Assembly (NCBI GenBank): GCA_030867875.1 | Contig: JAOWCC010001501.1 | Span: 15,281,524-15,345,523 of the forward strand | Length of the DNA: 64,000 nt | Reading direction: 5' to 3' | Source of the DNA: Actinernus sp. WN-2022 | Lineage: Eukaryota > Cnidaria > Anthozoa > Actiniaria > Actinernidae | Part shown: positions 12,001 through 24,268 of the stretch, in pieces | Position numbering within the stretch: position 1 is the first letter of the stretch | Layout: every line of letters starts with the position of its first letter | Notes under the pieces: generated by a model | The model's input: only the letters and a program-made list of their open reading frames with translations | Databases searched by the model: none | Told to the model about the DNA's origin: nothing | Position numbers and translations under genes: made by a program

Positions 12001-14704
12001 TTACCTCCAAATCAAAGTTAAGTAACATCTAATCTGCAACTAGTAACTGTTTAGAGTGATTATATTAAGATTTCGACCGTACAAATTTGAATTTGCTTTC
12101 GCGAGTAAAGTGAATTTTTACAAGGCGTTACTGGTTTAGAAACTACCAAGCAGAGGAAAACTGGGTTTAGCTTGAATACGCAAGTCTGAACTGACTACTT
12201 ACCTCTGAGTTCAGATAGAAGAATAAATTTGCAGTATTCAGATGTATAGAACATTGATGTTTCTCAAGTTTAGAGTGGTACAAATCACTGTTAAAGTTCC
12301 ATTACGTCATGATTTCGTACTATTTTTCTTGTGTGACCTTTGGTATGGCGGGAGCTGCAGTAGGAGAGAATTTGGAGCGTTCAAACGAAAGCAGAGAATT
12401 CTGCTTCGTATAGTTCCGGTATCAACAGGTAAGCCACATTATAAACTTGTAATGCGACTGAAGTTGTTCTCTCTCTCAAATAAAATCGCATTTACTTCAA
12501 AGCGATGACCAATAGCAAATAATAATAATAGTTTATTTATATAGCGCTCTTTCCTTCATGGACCAAAAGCGCTTTACAATAATATTTTAAAAAAATTACA
12601 AGGTATCCTAATGCTAAAAAAATTATACCTAATACAAAAACAAACAGCAGAATTAAACCAAAATAGTGATAATGATAAAATACGTATGGATAAAATGTTA
12701 AAATAATATTAAAATAATCTTTGATTTGTTTTGAGATATTAATTAATATAACTTATATTAAGCTACTAATTGAAATAACTATATGATGGCTGTAATTGCT
12801 CAGTAGTAAGCTTTCTTATATAAAAATGTTTTTAAGCTTTTCTTGAAGCTGTCAACGGAGGAGCTGTACTTTAGATCTAATGGTAAGGAATTCCACAGTT
12901 ACGGGGCGCAAACTGAAAAAGCGCGGTAGCCATAAGATTTCAGATTATATGATGGTATCTTAAGCAATAGCTTGTCAGCAGATCTAAGGCTACGTTGCGG
13001 CACATACTGGTCTAATAGTTCATTTAGATAGTGTGGAGCAATACCATTGATTCGGCTTTATATGTATATAGTAACATTTTAAATTCAATCCGTTGCTCAA
13101 TGGTGCAGCCAATGCAGCTGCATTAAGAGTGGCGTGACGTGATCAGACTTGCGTGACAGAGTTATTAGCCTGTGAAAGAAAAAAGGCGCGAAGCCTTCAA
13201 CAGCAGCACAAATTAAAACATATTGCAGGCTCTGCAATAAGTATTTGGGCAGACCATATAACAGTGAGTTACAATTATCGAGTTTTGTTGTAAACAAAGG
13301 CATGCACTAGCATCTTACATGTATCATAACTTAAGAACTTTCTAATACGTGCAATGTCTCTAATAGAAAAAAAATCAGATTTGCAGACTTGAGTAACATG
13401 CCTATCCATAGATACCGTAGTGTCGAATACAACACCGATATTTCTTGCAAAGTCAGAAGGCATCACAGACGCATTTGCTGCTTGCATACAATCCAGAGAA
13501 GGGGCCGGGCGATGTTTGGCATGAAAGACAAGTATCTCAGTTTTATCATCGTTGATCTTCAGGTTGTTGTGCAGCATCCATACGTCAATGTCGTGCATAT
13601 ACACATTTCTAGCTTGAACTTGGCATGCTCAAGGTCACGAACAACAGAGGCTTCAAATGTGAAATACACAAACAAATGTCCTCTTCTGTGTGCAATGATT
13701 TTGATATGCGTTGCCTTTATGGCTTACAATGAGATGGGAATAATTCTTTCAGTTTATTTTCCGAAACAGCAACAAGACAAGTCTTCTACGAGTCTGTAGA
13801 GCGTTTAAAAGATAATTCTATTTTACTTTACTTATGACATTCGGACACAAGGTCACGGGAGAAGAAACAATAGGACTCGAAGTTTGCCTCCACATGGTTT
13901 GCCTCCATAATGGCGATGTGCTAGTAGTGCGATACGAGTAATTGAACATGGTAATGTGTGTGAATAAATTACTCGGAACGTAACTCACGCACAGACACTA
14001 TGGCCGAGCAACGGCTGTACACAGGCTATGCTTACAAACCGGTCAGTATAATCTGCAGACTGCAGACCGCAGACCGGGTATAAAACGCAGACTGAGTATA
14101 AAATGCAGACTGCAGACTGGGTATAAAACGTAGAATGAGAATAAAATGAAGACTGTATACTGGGTATAAAATGCGAGTATGGTAAATATGCTAGTCATGA
14201 AGTTGCTAGTTGCAAAACTACAAACTGTTCAGTAACAACCGCAATCGGTTCAAAATTAGGAAGAATCTTCAATCAAATGTTGCAAGAAAAACGGTCGCTA
14301 TAATCCTAGCGCCCGTACATGAATAACCTACCCGCAACGCGAATAATATTCTCCACGACTTCCACCGGAACTGGATCGGAGCTGATTTGTCTTACGGTTC
14401 TCCGCTTGTTCATCTTGGTATAAAATTCCCAAGACAACTTCTTCATCTCTTCTTCGCTCGGTATTTCGTCGAAGTAGGGATAGGGACTGTGTGTGATCTC
14501 TCCTTCGCTTGTGATTCGTACTTCGAGTGGATCTTGGGGAAGTTCGTTTGCTTCTTCGGTGTCTCGTAGAGGGTCAACGTCCACCGTGTAGGGAAGAGGT
14601 TTGGGCTTAAAGAAAGACCTCACGAACTCAGCAATAACAAACCCTAGGAGAACTGCAGCTATGTATGGCCAGTATGCCTGAAGGAAAGGAGCGTTAAACT
14701 CCAT
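5865..14704 (-). CDS. IYD: Iodotyrosine deiodinase, three exons, 290 aa
   Basis: A membrane-anchored flavoprotein of the nitroreductase superfamily that reductively removes iodine from mono- and diiodotyrosine using FMN and NADPH-derived electrons. The exons are 14704-14332, 6665-6349 and 6047-5865 on the minus strand; they sum to 873 nt, 290 codons plus stop, and all junctions keep frame. Visible features are a transmembrane segment at about residues 10-28, the FMN-binding NKRRTVR stretch at 99-105, PSGAHTEPW at 128-136, NEISV in exon 2 and a [10 protein letters not shown] loop in exon 3. By alignment from memory to the human enzyme, the substrate-lid residues Glu, Tyr and Lys are E158, Y162 and K183. 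The start is the first ATG in frame, with A at -3 and G at +4; an upstream GTG at 14791 was not used. Length matches the family (about 290 aa). The identification is firm; activity on iodotyrosine here is inferred. Confidence 0.93.
6139..6322. mobile_element. MITE filling IYD intron 2
   Basis: It begins GGCTGCGTTCGACTGACCGT and ATTCCGGAATA and ends TTATTCCAGAACGCG. It matches the complete element at 60127-60332 along its length but has lost part of the right end. It occupies over half of the 301-nt intron. Confidence 0.65.
6349..6665 (-). CDS. IYD: IYD exon 2 (catalytic core, substrate lid)
   Basis: This 317-nt exon covers residues 125-230. It carries PSGAHTEPW, the EEEE...NY.KRMG lid with predicted substrate contacts E158 and Y162, [10 protein letters not shown] with K183, and [13 protein letters not shown]. 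The acceptor is CTAG and the donor follows ATT CAG and reads GTAGTT. The open frame runs past the donor to about 6301, but that extension has no family similarity. Confidence 0.93.
6666..8172. other. IYD intron 1, exon-2-proximal part
   Basis: Only short frames without recognisable domains. TAGACTGCTAGCAAGT near 6917 recurs inverted near 10680, hinting at the ends of a larger (about 3.8 kb) inserted element spanning the decayed coding block. This is weak. Confidence 0.4.
8173..9590 (+). pseudogene. Decayed coding block with coiled-coil segment, unidentified
   Basis: It lies antisense inside IYD intron 1. A short frame ([13 protein letters not shown]) ends at a GT donor at 8217. A possible continuation from 8271 is cut by a frame change near 8330, then reads [20 protein letters not shown] and [12 protein letters not shown]. 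Downstream, 8965-9230 encodes heptad-like charged sequence ([23 protein letters not shown]) across another frameshift. Several frames each keep protein-like composition, suggesting a dead gene or transposon ORF. I do not recognise the family. Confidence 0.35.
10706..10795. repeat. Hairpin, 35-bp imperfect arms
   Basis: ACAAATTGAAGTTACTATTT then TATGTCTGTCCTAAT is repeated in inverse at 10759-10795, with an 18-bp loop. It directly precedes the T-rich minisatellite. Confidence 0.7.
10830..11395 (+). repeat. T-rich minisatellite, TTTGCGTTGTGG units
   Basis: About 22 units of roughly 23 bp, TTTGCGTTGTGGNTTTTTNN, with variable T runs. Its lack of adenine-containing stops leaves all three plus frames open for 130-185 codons (LRCGF, FALWVF repeats); these are not genes. 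It is in IYD intron 1. Confidence 0.85.
11396..12520. other. IYD intron 1, middle part
   Basis: No gene or clear repeat recognised; short frames only. Confidence 0.5.
12521..13640 (-). mobile_element. L2-like LINE 3' fragment, frameshifted
   Basis: Minus-strand frames at 13604-13275 and 13303-13097 encode RT thumb and C-terminal sequence ([15 protein letters not shown], then [13 protein letters not shown] and [15 protein letters not shown]). An AT-rich 3' UTR ends in an (AAT)n tail at about 12521-12532. Two or more frameshifts make it non-functional. It sits in IYD intron 1. Confidence 0.75.
14053..14175. repeat. Irregular tandem repeat, GCAGACTGGGTATAAAA units
   Basis: About six irregular units containing GCAGACTG and GTATAAAA words, 18-28 bp apart. 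It lies 160 bp inside IYD intron 1, beside exon 1. The TATAAA words are probably incidental. Confidence 0.65.
14332..14704 (-). CDS. IYD: IYD exon 1 (start, membrane anchor, FMN loop)
   Basis: It encodes residues 1-124 plus the first base of codon 125. It contains the N-terminal membrane anchor, an acidic variable linker at about 40-85, and the start of the catalytic domain with [12 protein letters not shown] and NKRRTVR. The donor follows GCG G and reads GTAGGT, so the exon ends in phase 1. Exon 2 starts with GC and restores a Gly codon, as expected for the conserved AG-TxPSG junction. Confidence 0.92.
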
Positions 14705-14837
14705 AATGACTGCTAGTACCTTTAATTCGTTGATATCCCATGGTTCATAGCGCGGTATAAATGCAGTCAGACACCAGCCATGCGCATTCACGTATTAATT
14801 AACATTACCGTCGGACGGCTGTACGTACATAGGCTCA

Positions 14838-15262
14838 ATCCCCCGCTCGGGTCTCAAAATCCTGACCCTATTTCAGACCAAAATATAAAATTTTCCATAC
14901 CTTTTTTCAGACCTGTACTCTATTTCGTAACAACAGAAATATATGAAAATACTTCCCTGTCAAGATCATACCCTATTCCAGCCTACAACCTTCGCCATTT
15001 AAGTACGGACCGGCGGGACCGCCCAACATAATAAGTCTATTCAGAATACTGAACAAACTCCTTTGACACATAGCGGGTATTTTTTATGACTTCACTTGTC
15101 CCCGTCCCCCTTCTACTTTTTGCGACCCTATTCCAGACTAAAAGTCATAAAAATATTTCGGAAATTGATACCTGTTCCCATCTCCCTGTTCCAGACCAAA
15201 ACGGAGGATTATATACCCTGTCCAGCGGTACGTCCCTGGGTATACCCCCGGGGTATACCTTA
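14838..15262 (-). mobile_element. G/C-capped repeat, 'GGGTCTGGAATAGGGT' type
   Basis: The plus strand repeats CCTATTCCAGAC-like motifs and ends GGTATACCCCCGGGGTATAC. The opposite strand shows the same iterated TCTGGAATAGGGT word as the 26.6- and 34.3-kb repeats. It lies just upstream of IYD exon 1. Boundaries are approximate. Confidence 0.5.
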
Positions 15263-16227
15263 GTATTAAAGGGAGAGTGTTTCCTGTGATATTAAGACTG
15301 GTAGAATGTACTGAATCTCGTGTTTAGGCCAAGCGAAAGATTTGCGTGACCAAGTCAAGGAGGCGCGTTTCTTGAGCAAACTATGCATGGTAATTACTCA
15401 TTTTAGCCGACATTTCATTTGTACAAATATCCAATGTCAATCAAAACGAGACTGGGCAGGTTTGGGGGTCACAATACCACGTGACCACACGGCGATAAGA
15501 ATATCATGAATGGAATGGTACGGACTTCGAGTTTTGATAAATTCGTCCGTTGAAGTTCTTAGAGAGCAAAAGCTCCACGCGCTTTCCTTTCAATTAAAAC
15601 CATTTACAAACGTCACGTGAGGGGGGCCGTACGAGTATGACGGCCCTGCTCGATATTTTTCTTGTTGTTTTGCCATTTGAAAGTGGTAATAGCGACACTT
15701 ACTGTTTGTAAACACTGACGTCATTTATATATTTGCATATATAATGTGGTTGGCAAAAAAAATACGCGTGTTTGTATGACTTGTATGGCAACTAGCGACT
15801 TGGGCCTCACAAAATACATCTAAAGTCTCAATTCTGCTTCCAAATCTTAATTCTTTTATAAGGTTTATAAGTTAAGAGCATATAATAAGCTTCGATGAAA
15901 GGGCTGCATTTTGGACGAACAAGAAGAGTATAATTTGGCGATGAATAAGCACCGACCTGTGATATTTTATAAGCAACTGACTGGGTTCACGCTTCGTTTC
16001 TGCCAACCACGGAAAGCAAAAATGTAGCGTGACTGGCCTGTGTGACGTCACAGTAAGTATCGCTATATGATAAAAAATAGGTACCCAGTGGGTACGCATA
16101 TCAAACTTCCGTTTAACAAAAGGTCACTAGACGTGAGTCACGCTCACGCCCCCTCCGGGAGTTCACTCAACTGTTCGCCAAATTTACGCAATCGTAAATA
16201 AAAAAATAAAAAACCTACGAACGGAAT
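15263..16227. other. Intergenic between IYD and the LINE
   Basis: Contains 15585-15680, which resembles 47895-48030 (ACGCGCTTTCCTTTCAA, CCATTTACAAA.GTCACGTGA). No gene seen. Confidence 0.5.
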
Positions 16228-18236
16228 ACAACAACAACAATCTTTATTAGCATTCCCATGTACATAAATGGTATTGCCAGAAATAATCGTAAAATAAGAT
16301 AAAATCTATGTTAAGCTATCTAAGTTATATTTTGGAGAACTAAATTTCGTTTTATATCAAATGCTTCATATATAAAATGTGCTAATTTTTTGGACACATA
16401 AGGATCAACATTATTAAACAAAAATATAATTTTATGATTTTCATCTAAATTTAAAAATTGACTATAATTACTATTTATATCTTCAAATAAAGACTTCCTT
16501 AGCTTATCATATAAAGTGCAATGTAACATAAAATGTACTTCATCTTCAACTTTGTCAGAATTACAGTGTTGGCATATCCTTTGGTCAAGAGGAATTTTTG
16601 GACATCTATGTCTGCCAACTTCGATGAGTAATTTATGATTTCCAGACCTCAATTTAACAAGAGATTTCCTATGATTGACATTCTTAATTTGGTCAAGACA
16701 ATCGGTGATTTTAGTATCATGTTTGAACATTGAATAAAATGATAGTTTCCTATTTATACTTATAAGTTTCAATTGTTGAAGTGTTGAATCTTTAATAATT
16801 TCAGTCTTTATATTGGATAAACGTTTCTTTAATGTCAAATTATTATCTTCTTTCTCGTATGTATCTATCAATTTATTAATCGAACTCATGAAACTTAATT
16901 TTCCCGAGGATGCTAAATCATTTGAAATGAGTAAGCATTGTTTGGCAATACTATTTTCAGGAAGCTGCTTTAAATGAGCCCAAAAATGCAACATATTACG
17001 ATAGATTAAGGATTTCAAAGATAACCTGCCAACTTCATTACGGGCAACGACGTTAGGGGCTCTTTTGTTTAGTCCAAGATAAAATTTGAAAAATTGAACA
17101 TGAAGTCTCTCTATCGAATCAGATTCCCATTTTTCTAAATTAATACTATCGTAAGCCCCCCAAATATCTGAGTTATATAACAGGATAGGAGCAAACAAAG
17201 TATCAAATAATTTAGTACACATTTTTATAGGCATTAAAGTGAAATCAAGATAACGTTTTGCTGCGAATATAGAACGTCGTGTCTTCTCCTTTGATATTGT
17301 TTTAGATTTTGAAAAATTTCCATTGCTTGAGATGGTGGTTCCTAAATATGTGTACTCATGAGATTTATTAATCTCAGTATCATTCAAATAGAAGGCGTGT
17401 TTATCAATGGTTGATTTTCGATATTGTTTTTGGAAAATTACAACTTTAGTCTTCTTATAATTAACTGACATCATCCATCTCTGACAGTATTGCTGTAAAG
17501 CATTGATACATTTTTGTAAACCTGTAGCACTTTTAGAAACTAATACTAAATCATCTGCATAAAACAAACAGTTTAACGATGATCCATTAGGTAAAGTTAT
17601 TGAATCGAGATCATTGGAATTTTGTAAAATGAATGGCAAATCGTTCAAATATAAATTGAATAACAATGGGGATAAAATACATCCCTGTCGTACTCCTCTA
17701 TTATACTTAAAGAAGTTAGATCTCATATTTCCAGATTTAATACCGGCAACATTCAGTTTTTGAATACATGTTCGAAATCAGGCGGTAAAATTGACCTCCT
17801 ATCTTATAACTAAGTAACTTCCTTAACAAGCCCGCATGCCATACCGAATCAAACGCCTTTTTAAAATCAGCGAAGCAACAAAATAATTTCCCTTTAGGTG
17901 TGTTGTGAACGTATTGGTCAACCAAAGTTCTTAGAGAAAAAATATGATCAGACGTTCGGTTTCCCGGAAGGAAACCAATTTGAGATTTATGTAAAATATT
18001 GTTGTTGTCAAGGAGTGATTGTAGTCTACTATTCAAAATAGAACAGAATAACTTTCCTAAACAACTAGTGACGCAAATTCCTCTGTAATTAGACGGATCT
18101 GATTTGTCTCCCGATTTATAAATGCTGCTGATTACACCTTTTGTCCAAATATCAGGATATATCTCTGCTCTCAGTATAAGATTGAACAATTTAAATACAA
18201 AACAATAATGTCTTTTCTCTGTAGTTTTAATAGTTT
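16228..18236 (-). mobile_element. Non-LTR retrotransposon (LINE), 5'-truncated, frameshifted
   Basis: Two minus-strand frames, about 18236-17737 and 17726-16320, together cover a reverse transcriptase. Motif A (FADFKKAFDSVWH) is in the first, motif B (GVRQGCILSPLLFNLYL) and the YADD active site are in the second, followed by a thumb region and a C-terminal CxxC...HxxxxC knuckle. One frameshift at about 17730 separates A from B, so this copy is dead. The 3' end is marked by an (ACA)n tract at 16228-16240, and the 5' end fades near 18236. It appears to belong to the CR1/L2/Jockey superclade; the exact clade is not resolved. Confidence 0.85.
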
Positions 18237-19385
18237 AAACCCCATAGTCGCTTATTTTCCGCAGTCAATTTGCAATTGTTTTTGACAGGTTGAGTCAAAA
18301 TATACAAGGCGTTCCTCCATTTCTGGGCATTTGCCAGGGAAGTCTGGGCTATAAAACCTACAACCGAATACAATTAGTCTATTGAATTTCCCGCGTTTTG
18401 ACTATAGTTTGCCTACACTCGTAATGAATAAGCGCGGTCAAAATAACAACGAAAATCTTGCATCTGCTTGCAATACTTGTTCTTCCAATCGTCGAAGCGC
18501 TCGGGGAGCAACATACTGGAAATTCTGGCTCACAACGCGCTGAATGTCCATCTTTTATGCACGAAATTAACAAGTAAGTACAGTTTTACTATAAATATTG
18601 GAGTGATTCAGCACAAGTTTATTTTACACTGTGGCTAGATACCCGGCAGCCGGGAACGGTTTTCAAAATACTTGATACCCGGCAGTCTAAATCAAACTAT
18701 TCTATCTTTGTTTAGAAGTAAACAGTCCCTAAGATGGATGTCTGAGATTTCGATTAGAGTAATTCCCTTATAATTGTCCTCGGCTGTAGCACGGACACAT
18801 TTCGTGACACTAATAATATTAAGCAAACATTGATAAGCAAACACTGGTGTTATGAATCGAATTTAGGACTTATATTTACGTTATTTTTTTTAACTGCTGA
18901 TAGACAGTCTTAGTTTCTTTCTGTAAAATATTTTGCTGTCGACGTTGTGAGTCCTCCCTCGAACATATCCTGTTCAACACAAACCTCTATCAGGAACTGA
19001 CCGGTTTGTCAGGGAAACTCTGAACTGTCTGAAGGGACACTAAGGTCTTTCAATGCGAATACTTATAATAAGAGCGGGCTATATATAGTTTCATCACCGA
19101 ATGGTATCCACTTATCATTATTTTTACTCGCTCCCTCATCGTAAAGTTTATTATCCTTCTTGCCTTTTTCCTCATTATTGGTGACGAATCGATAAATGTT
19201 ATATTGCATAGGGTTGACAATCGTCTGCTTTATTTCTTTCAACGACTACATTACGCATGCGGAATACGTAAATAAGCTGTCCGCACTGGCCTGGACACTA
19301 GCAAGAGCAAATGTTCTCGCTTGTATGGGATAAGTTTCATATGTGTGTCTACTGCTTTTGTAATACAAATGTAAAGCTGAATTTT
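18237..19385. other. Intergenic, nothing recognised
   Basis: A short GATACCCGGCAG word repeats at about 18640 and 18684. Otherwise I see no gene or repeat. Confidence 0.5.
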
Positions 19386-19642
19386 GGGTGGGGGTGCGCC
19401 ACCTGGGTCTCCAAGCGGTGAACCTATTTCAGACCAAAACATAAGATTTTCCATACCGTTTTTCGGACCTGTACTGATCTTTGTCATTACAAGCTAAATA
19501 AATGGAAATGTACGACTTCGTATTTCCCTGAAAAAATCGTAACCTATTCCAGACCAAAAAATGTATAACCTATTTCAGACTAAAACAGCTTGAAAAGCAT
19601 ACTCTTTGGTGTGGCATATACCTGTATGGCAGGTGTACCCCC
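19386..19642 (-). mobile_element. G/C-capped repeat, diverged copy
   Basis: It opens GGGTGGGGGTGCGCCACCTG and closes GCAGGTGTACCCCCTGGGG, an imperfect inverted pair. Four CCTATTTCAGACCAAAA-like words lie inside. Same type as 14838-15262. Confidence 0.55.
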
Positions 19643-20336
19643 TGGGGACAGGCTATAGGTTTTGATAATGACTTTCACTTCATTCGAATAGCGTTATAGT
19701 CAATGAAAATTGTTGTCTAGTCATGCACTGAAAAGTTGGGGAAACGTCAGTAATTTTTTTCCTCGATGCGGCAATAATATTAACCTTGAGAACTCAGTGT
19801 GAACTGAGAATACTAGCCAGCTTATACATACGCTGAGTCATGAAGCAGGGATTATCAATTTTATTGAGTTGTACTGATAGTTTTATTTGTATAATTACAT
19901 TAGAAGTATTTATAACATAATTGACATTAGTAACCTGAATGTGAGTCATAATTATACGAGTCTAAGATCGCCAAGGTGTGTATGTAGATGACAGGGCCGC
20001 AGCTAGTGGGGGACAAGGGGGGCATGCAGTTGCCCACCTCCACCCCACACCTCCTTGAAAATAATTGTTTCTAATGTATAACCAGAATTACATTTAAAAA
20101 AAGTTGTATTTACTAAATAATAACACGATAGCTATATGGTATAAAGTTTTTATTAATAATAAAGCATATACAGGCTTTACAGTGTTGACTGCAATGTCAT
20201 ATTGGTTAATTAGTGCAACTGGTTAATTAATGTTAATGTAGTTAATTATATGTTAGATAATGTTGATCAGCAAACATTAATTTTCTTGGTGGTCTCAGAC
20301 GTTTAATTGATAAGGGACCAGTCATTACTTAACTTG

Positions 20337-20371
20337 GAGGGGGGGTGGGGGGGGGGGGGGGGGGGGGGGGG
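20337..20371 (+). repeat. G homopolymer tract
   Basis: A run of about 34 bases is almost all G, interrupted by one T and one C. Downstream sequence to 20530 has spaced GGGG words like the G/C-capped repeats elsewhere, so this may be one end of another such element. Confidence 0.8.
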
Positions 20372-23300
20372 CGGTGGAGAAAATGGGGGTCTTGTAAAAA
20401 AAAATTGTAGAAAAGGGAGTATTTAGTATTTTAAGGTACTCTAGAGGGATCTTAAAAAATAATTGGGTACCAAAGGGGGGTTGCTTTAAAAAGAAAATTT
20501 GCAGGCTGACAGGGGTCTTGAAATTGTTTTTATTAAAATAATTTCTCCTCCAATTTAGTAAACAATTTAGTAAACAATCTGATGCGATGTAACCGCAGTC
20601 GTTTAATAACATCCTTGTTTGCACATCATGCGATGGGAATATAACTCGAAAGAATCTGAAAACAGCACTTTACTTTCGAAATAAATTGAAAAATCCATCG
20701 TAGTTCTTACATATGTAACAAAACCCCAAAATCCGGGTTCTGCATGAGACTTACTCTTCCATCCTAAAGACAAGTTGTTGCAAACCTTTAATATTTCTGT
20801 TCCAGCCTTATTTAGAGATTTAACTTTAGAGAAGGAAAATTATCACTTTGGTATTCAATTGGTGGGAAGTACATCGACCTAGACCTTGAAAGTACCTTTG
20901 GAAACCTTTCATTTGACCGCGGTTACACACACTCTGCGAAAGCTGTAGCTAATCAAGTTTGTAAGTCTTAGGAAATTCATGGTATAATAGCACAAACTCC
21001 AAATCGTCGTGACGAAATTGAAAAGATCGCGACCTCGTGAACATGTCACCATCGGCATATAGTCGTCATCTTCATTGGCATTTTGTGATTGGATATTGTC
21101 GCTAAATGAAGATTCCGAGTAATGCACGAAAGCCAACGACACATTCACTTGCGCCCGAATAAAACTTCACGACCACTTATCGACAATGTTGTCGGGCCGA
21201 ACGGGAAAACTATTGGCTTTTGCGAACTGGGACCGAGTGTGTTTTCGCGCGATAACGAAGCTCATTCGGTGGGATTCGGAGCATTTCGGAAATCCTCGCC
21301 GAAGCGGCTCGGATCTGTATCTACCGATACAATACGGCCTCTCATTTTGTAAATAGTACTGAGAACATATGGCGACCAAAGCAAACACATATCAAATACA
21401 ATCTTGTCAACAGTATTTTTAAAAGTGTTTTCACTTTTCTTAGGATGTTATTTGATCAAATACGAAAGCGAACACGCCCGGAGCTGTTTCAAAGCTGATA
21501 TCTTTCATTGTCTTTATTTGGTATTTTCCTGTGTTCACTAAAAATATCGAACGAAACATGCAACAGCAAGGGACTAATGTTTTACTCATACTCAGTGGGG
21601 TGTTTTTAAGAAGAATAGAGTTCGCTGCCAATATTTCGTAAGTATATATATGGTATAAGTCGGCAAAGCATCTAATATTGCTATGTATTTTTACGAGTCA
21701 TCCAATACGCCGGAATGACGAGTAAAAATGCACAGCCGTGTTAGATATTTAGCTGACTAATAATGTTTTTATTATATAAATCCGGCCAAGAAATGAAATT
21801 TCCTTCCATAATGACCAAATGTTCGTGACTGTAACTACCCGAAATATGAGTCTCATATTTTCTGCCGTCATGTGCATATTTCGTGCGTTCTTGTCAGAGT
21901 TATATAATATATAAGTTATATTAGCAAATATGAGCATTTTATAGAAGGATGTCGATTTTATCTTGAAATGTCAGCGAACGAGGTTTGTTCCATTCCTGGT
22001 CAGTTCACCTAATTGCGCATAAATTATTCAATATTGCGCAGTTCCGTTTATGATTCCAACTTACTGGTAAGTACTATTTACAAAATGTGAGCTCAGTAGT
22101 AGATACAGATCCGAGCCGCTTCGGCAATACAACACGAACCACCTCGAATTTGTAAATTACTTCTAAAACGCAAACATAACTATTCAAACGCAATATAACC
22201 AAAATAAGTCAAGATTTACTTTAAAAAGAGTAACATTTCTATACTGAATGTATCGCGGCTTATGTGTTCTAGTTGAGTGCAAAATTTATTTCACTGAATA
22301 TAAATAATCCGGAAAAATTCCTTTGTAATTTAAAACAACAATGTTTTATCTGTGATTTCTGGCTCAAAACATATTTGCATTTCAAATTTTACTATAGTTC
22401 AGTCAGTTGCGTGTTCTTGCATGTAGTTGATTTTGCGGGGTGAGGTTCGTAACCTGAGATGGCACGATTTCGAAAGCCAAAAACATCAATTAAGGAGAAA
22501 CAAGAGTTTCCTGAATCTAGTATTCCAGCCAGTATACTTCATATTCGACGATGAAATGGGGTGTAAACATATTCCAGGGCGTTCCATGGCTGACAATCTA
22601 CTCGAATGAAGGCGCAACTTTAGAATACCGGGCCACTAAATATTACTGGGAGTCATAACTACTGGTTACATATACTGAAAGGTAAAAAAATAGCTAGGTA
22701 AAAGTCCTTTTAGTAAATCAAATAATGAATGATTTTATTTGATTACATAATTTGTTTTTAGCATTTGAAGGCTAAAAGTGGGGAGTTGGTTTGAATATTT
22801 CAGGGGAATGCGGGGCTGATTAGTGCCTACTGAACTATAGCTAGAACACTTACAACACTAGGTTATTCAACTGGAACACTTACAATACTAGGTTATTAAA
22901 CTGTAACTTGGTTTGCTTTTAATTGATAAATATTCTTTAAATATATTTATGTTATTGAATAATGAATGTAAATTTAGTAATAGACATTGAAGTATTTGGC
23001 AGCCAGATAACAGGCCGGCGAGATAGGCCGTTGTTTATGAACTAAGTTGAGTTAAATTCAACGGCATGGCGCGGTACTTTGTGAGTTAACAAATAGAAGA
23101 TGGTTCTCCGTGTTCTATTTAACAAATAAAGAAGCCTTAGCCATGTTTTATACTATCATAAAACACGATGAGCATTTGAGAACATGAGAGAAATGTTAAA
23201 GCACAAGCCGAAGGCGCTGATAAAACATGGCTTTTTAGCCAATCAGAGCGCGCGTACTATCGTATCTATTTATTTAAAAAAAAGCACGCTCGAGGTCTTG

Positions 23301-23589
23301 AAAACTGCGGATGCACGAGCGGAATTAACGCGCGTGCATTTATCAGCTTTTCAAGACCATCGGTGTATTATATTCTATAGGACATATTTCAATTGTTTTA
23401 TAATATTAAATTATATCTACTCATGTTCGACAGCGCTGAATAACTAGGGCGCATGCGCGAGCTCATGCGTATATCGGCTGGAATTTTACCGAAAACACTG
23501 TCTGTTGGCGGTAAATCTTTCGTGTTTGAAGGCAATTTTATCCCAGTGGCCCAAACTTAAACTGCATTGTCCAAAATGTATGTTGCTTC
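20372..23589. other. Intergenic, mostly unassigned
   Basis: GAAGCGGCTCGGATCTGTAT at 21302 is inverted at about 22102-22125, suggesting an 820-bp inverted-repeat element. GCCAATCAGAGCGCGCGTAC at 23239 resembles 3728-3746. No gene recognised. Confidence 0.4.
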
Positions 23590-23790
23590 TCCGTTTCTGG
23601 AGGAAATGGTCTGAGTATTTGAATGTTATCTTTCCAGCAAAACTCTTATTATTCGCAGAAAACATGAAGGTACTCGCTGCATTTTGAAATTCCCGCCATT
23701 TTTGTATACGCTGCAGTCGTCCCTAGTCTACGCGCGTCACATTATTCAGTAAATGGGGTCTGGGTACGAGATTGTTATTCAGCACTGTCC
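23590..23790 (+). repeat. Dispersed repeat, inverted copy at 61.27-61.44 kb
   Basis: Words such as GCAGAAAACATGAAGGTACT, CCATTTTTGTATACGCT and GTCGTCCCTAGTC recur as complements at 61300-61400. The short frames in both copies are shadows of this repeat. The unit is unidentified. Confidence 0.6.
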
Positions 23791-24268
23791 CACCAACATA
23801 TCCTCGTTCTAGAATTACCAATAATCAGTAATTGGCTTTTGCTCTTCAATTATCAATAATCGCTAATTCTGGAACACAAATTAAACAATGACATTCTTAA
23901 AACCAGTCAAGGTTAAAGATAAACAATTGTCCAAATCCGAACGGCGGTAGACGCGCTTAGTGTAGTGGTCGTGACGCCTGTACTGCCAAGCACAACACGC
24001 AAACGATTACGAGTTCAAGCCCTAGTAGGAGCGCTCAAAAAAAACTTTTCTCTCGTTTACCTTCTCTTCTTGTTTACCTGTGAACCCTAGCTCTAGGTGA
24101 GTGAGAACCCGTCGTTTACCCGAGAACTCGTCCGATGGTTAGGGTTCGGTTTATGGTTCGGGTTAGGATTTGTCGTAGTATTACCAATAATCGGTATTTC
24201 AAGCGTGTTTGCCATTTACTGATTATTGGTAATTGTAGAGCGAGGATGCGTTGGTCCCACACCGCGGC
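23788..24268 (+). mobile_element. Inverted-repeat element carrying a tRNA-like SINE head
   Basis: The ends are about 45-bp imperfect inverted repeats, with ATTACCAATAATCAGTAA on the left and its complement at about 24216-24234. Inside, 23950-24028 has TTAGTGTAGTGGTCGTGACG (A-box-like) and GAGTTCAAGCCC (B-box-like). The body at 24064-24145 is almost identical, in reverse, to 40200-40283. Confidence 0.6.

Noticed and set aside
14705..14791. An upstream GTG start that would extend IYD by 29 residues
   Set aside because: Eukaryotic starts are ATG, the first ATG at 14704 has a good context, and the extension has no family similarity.
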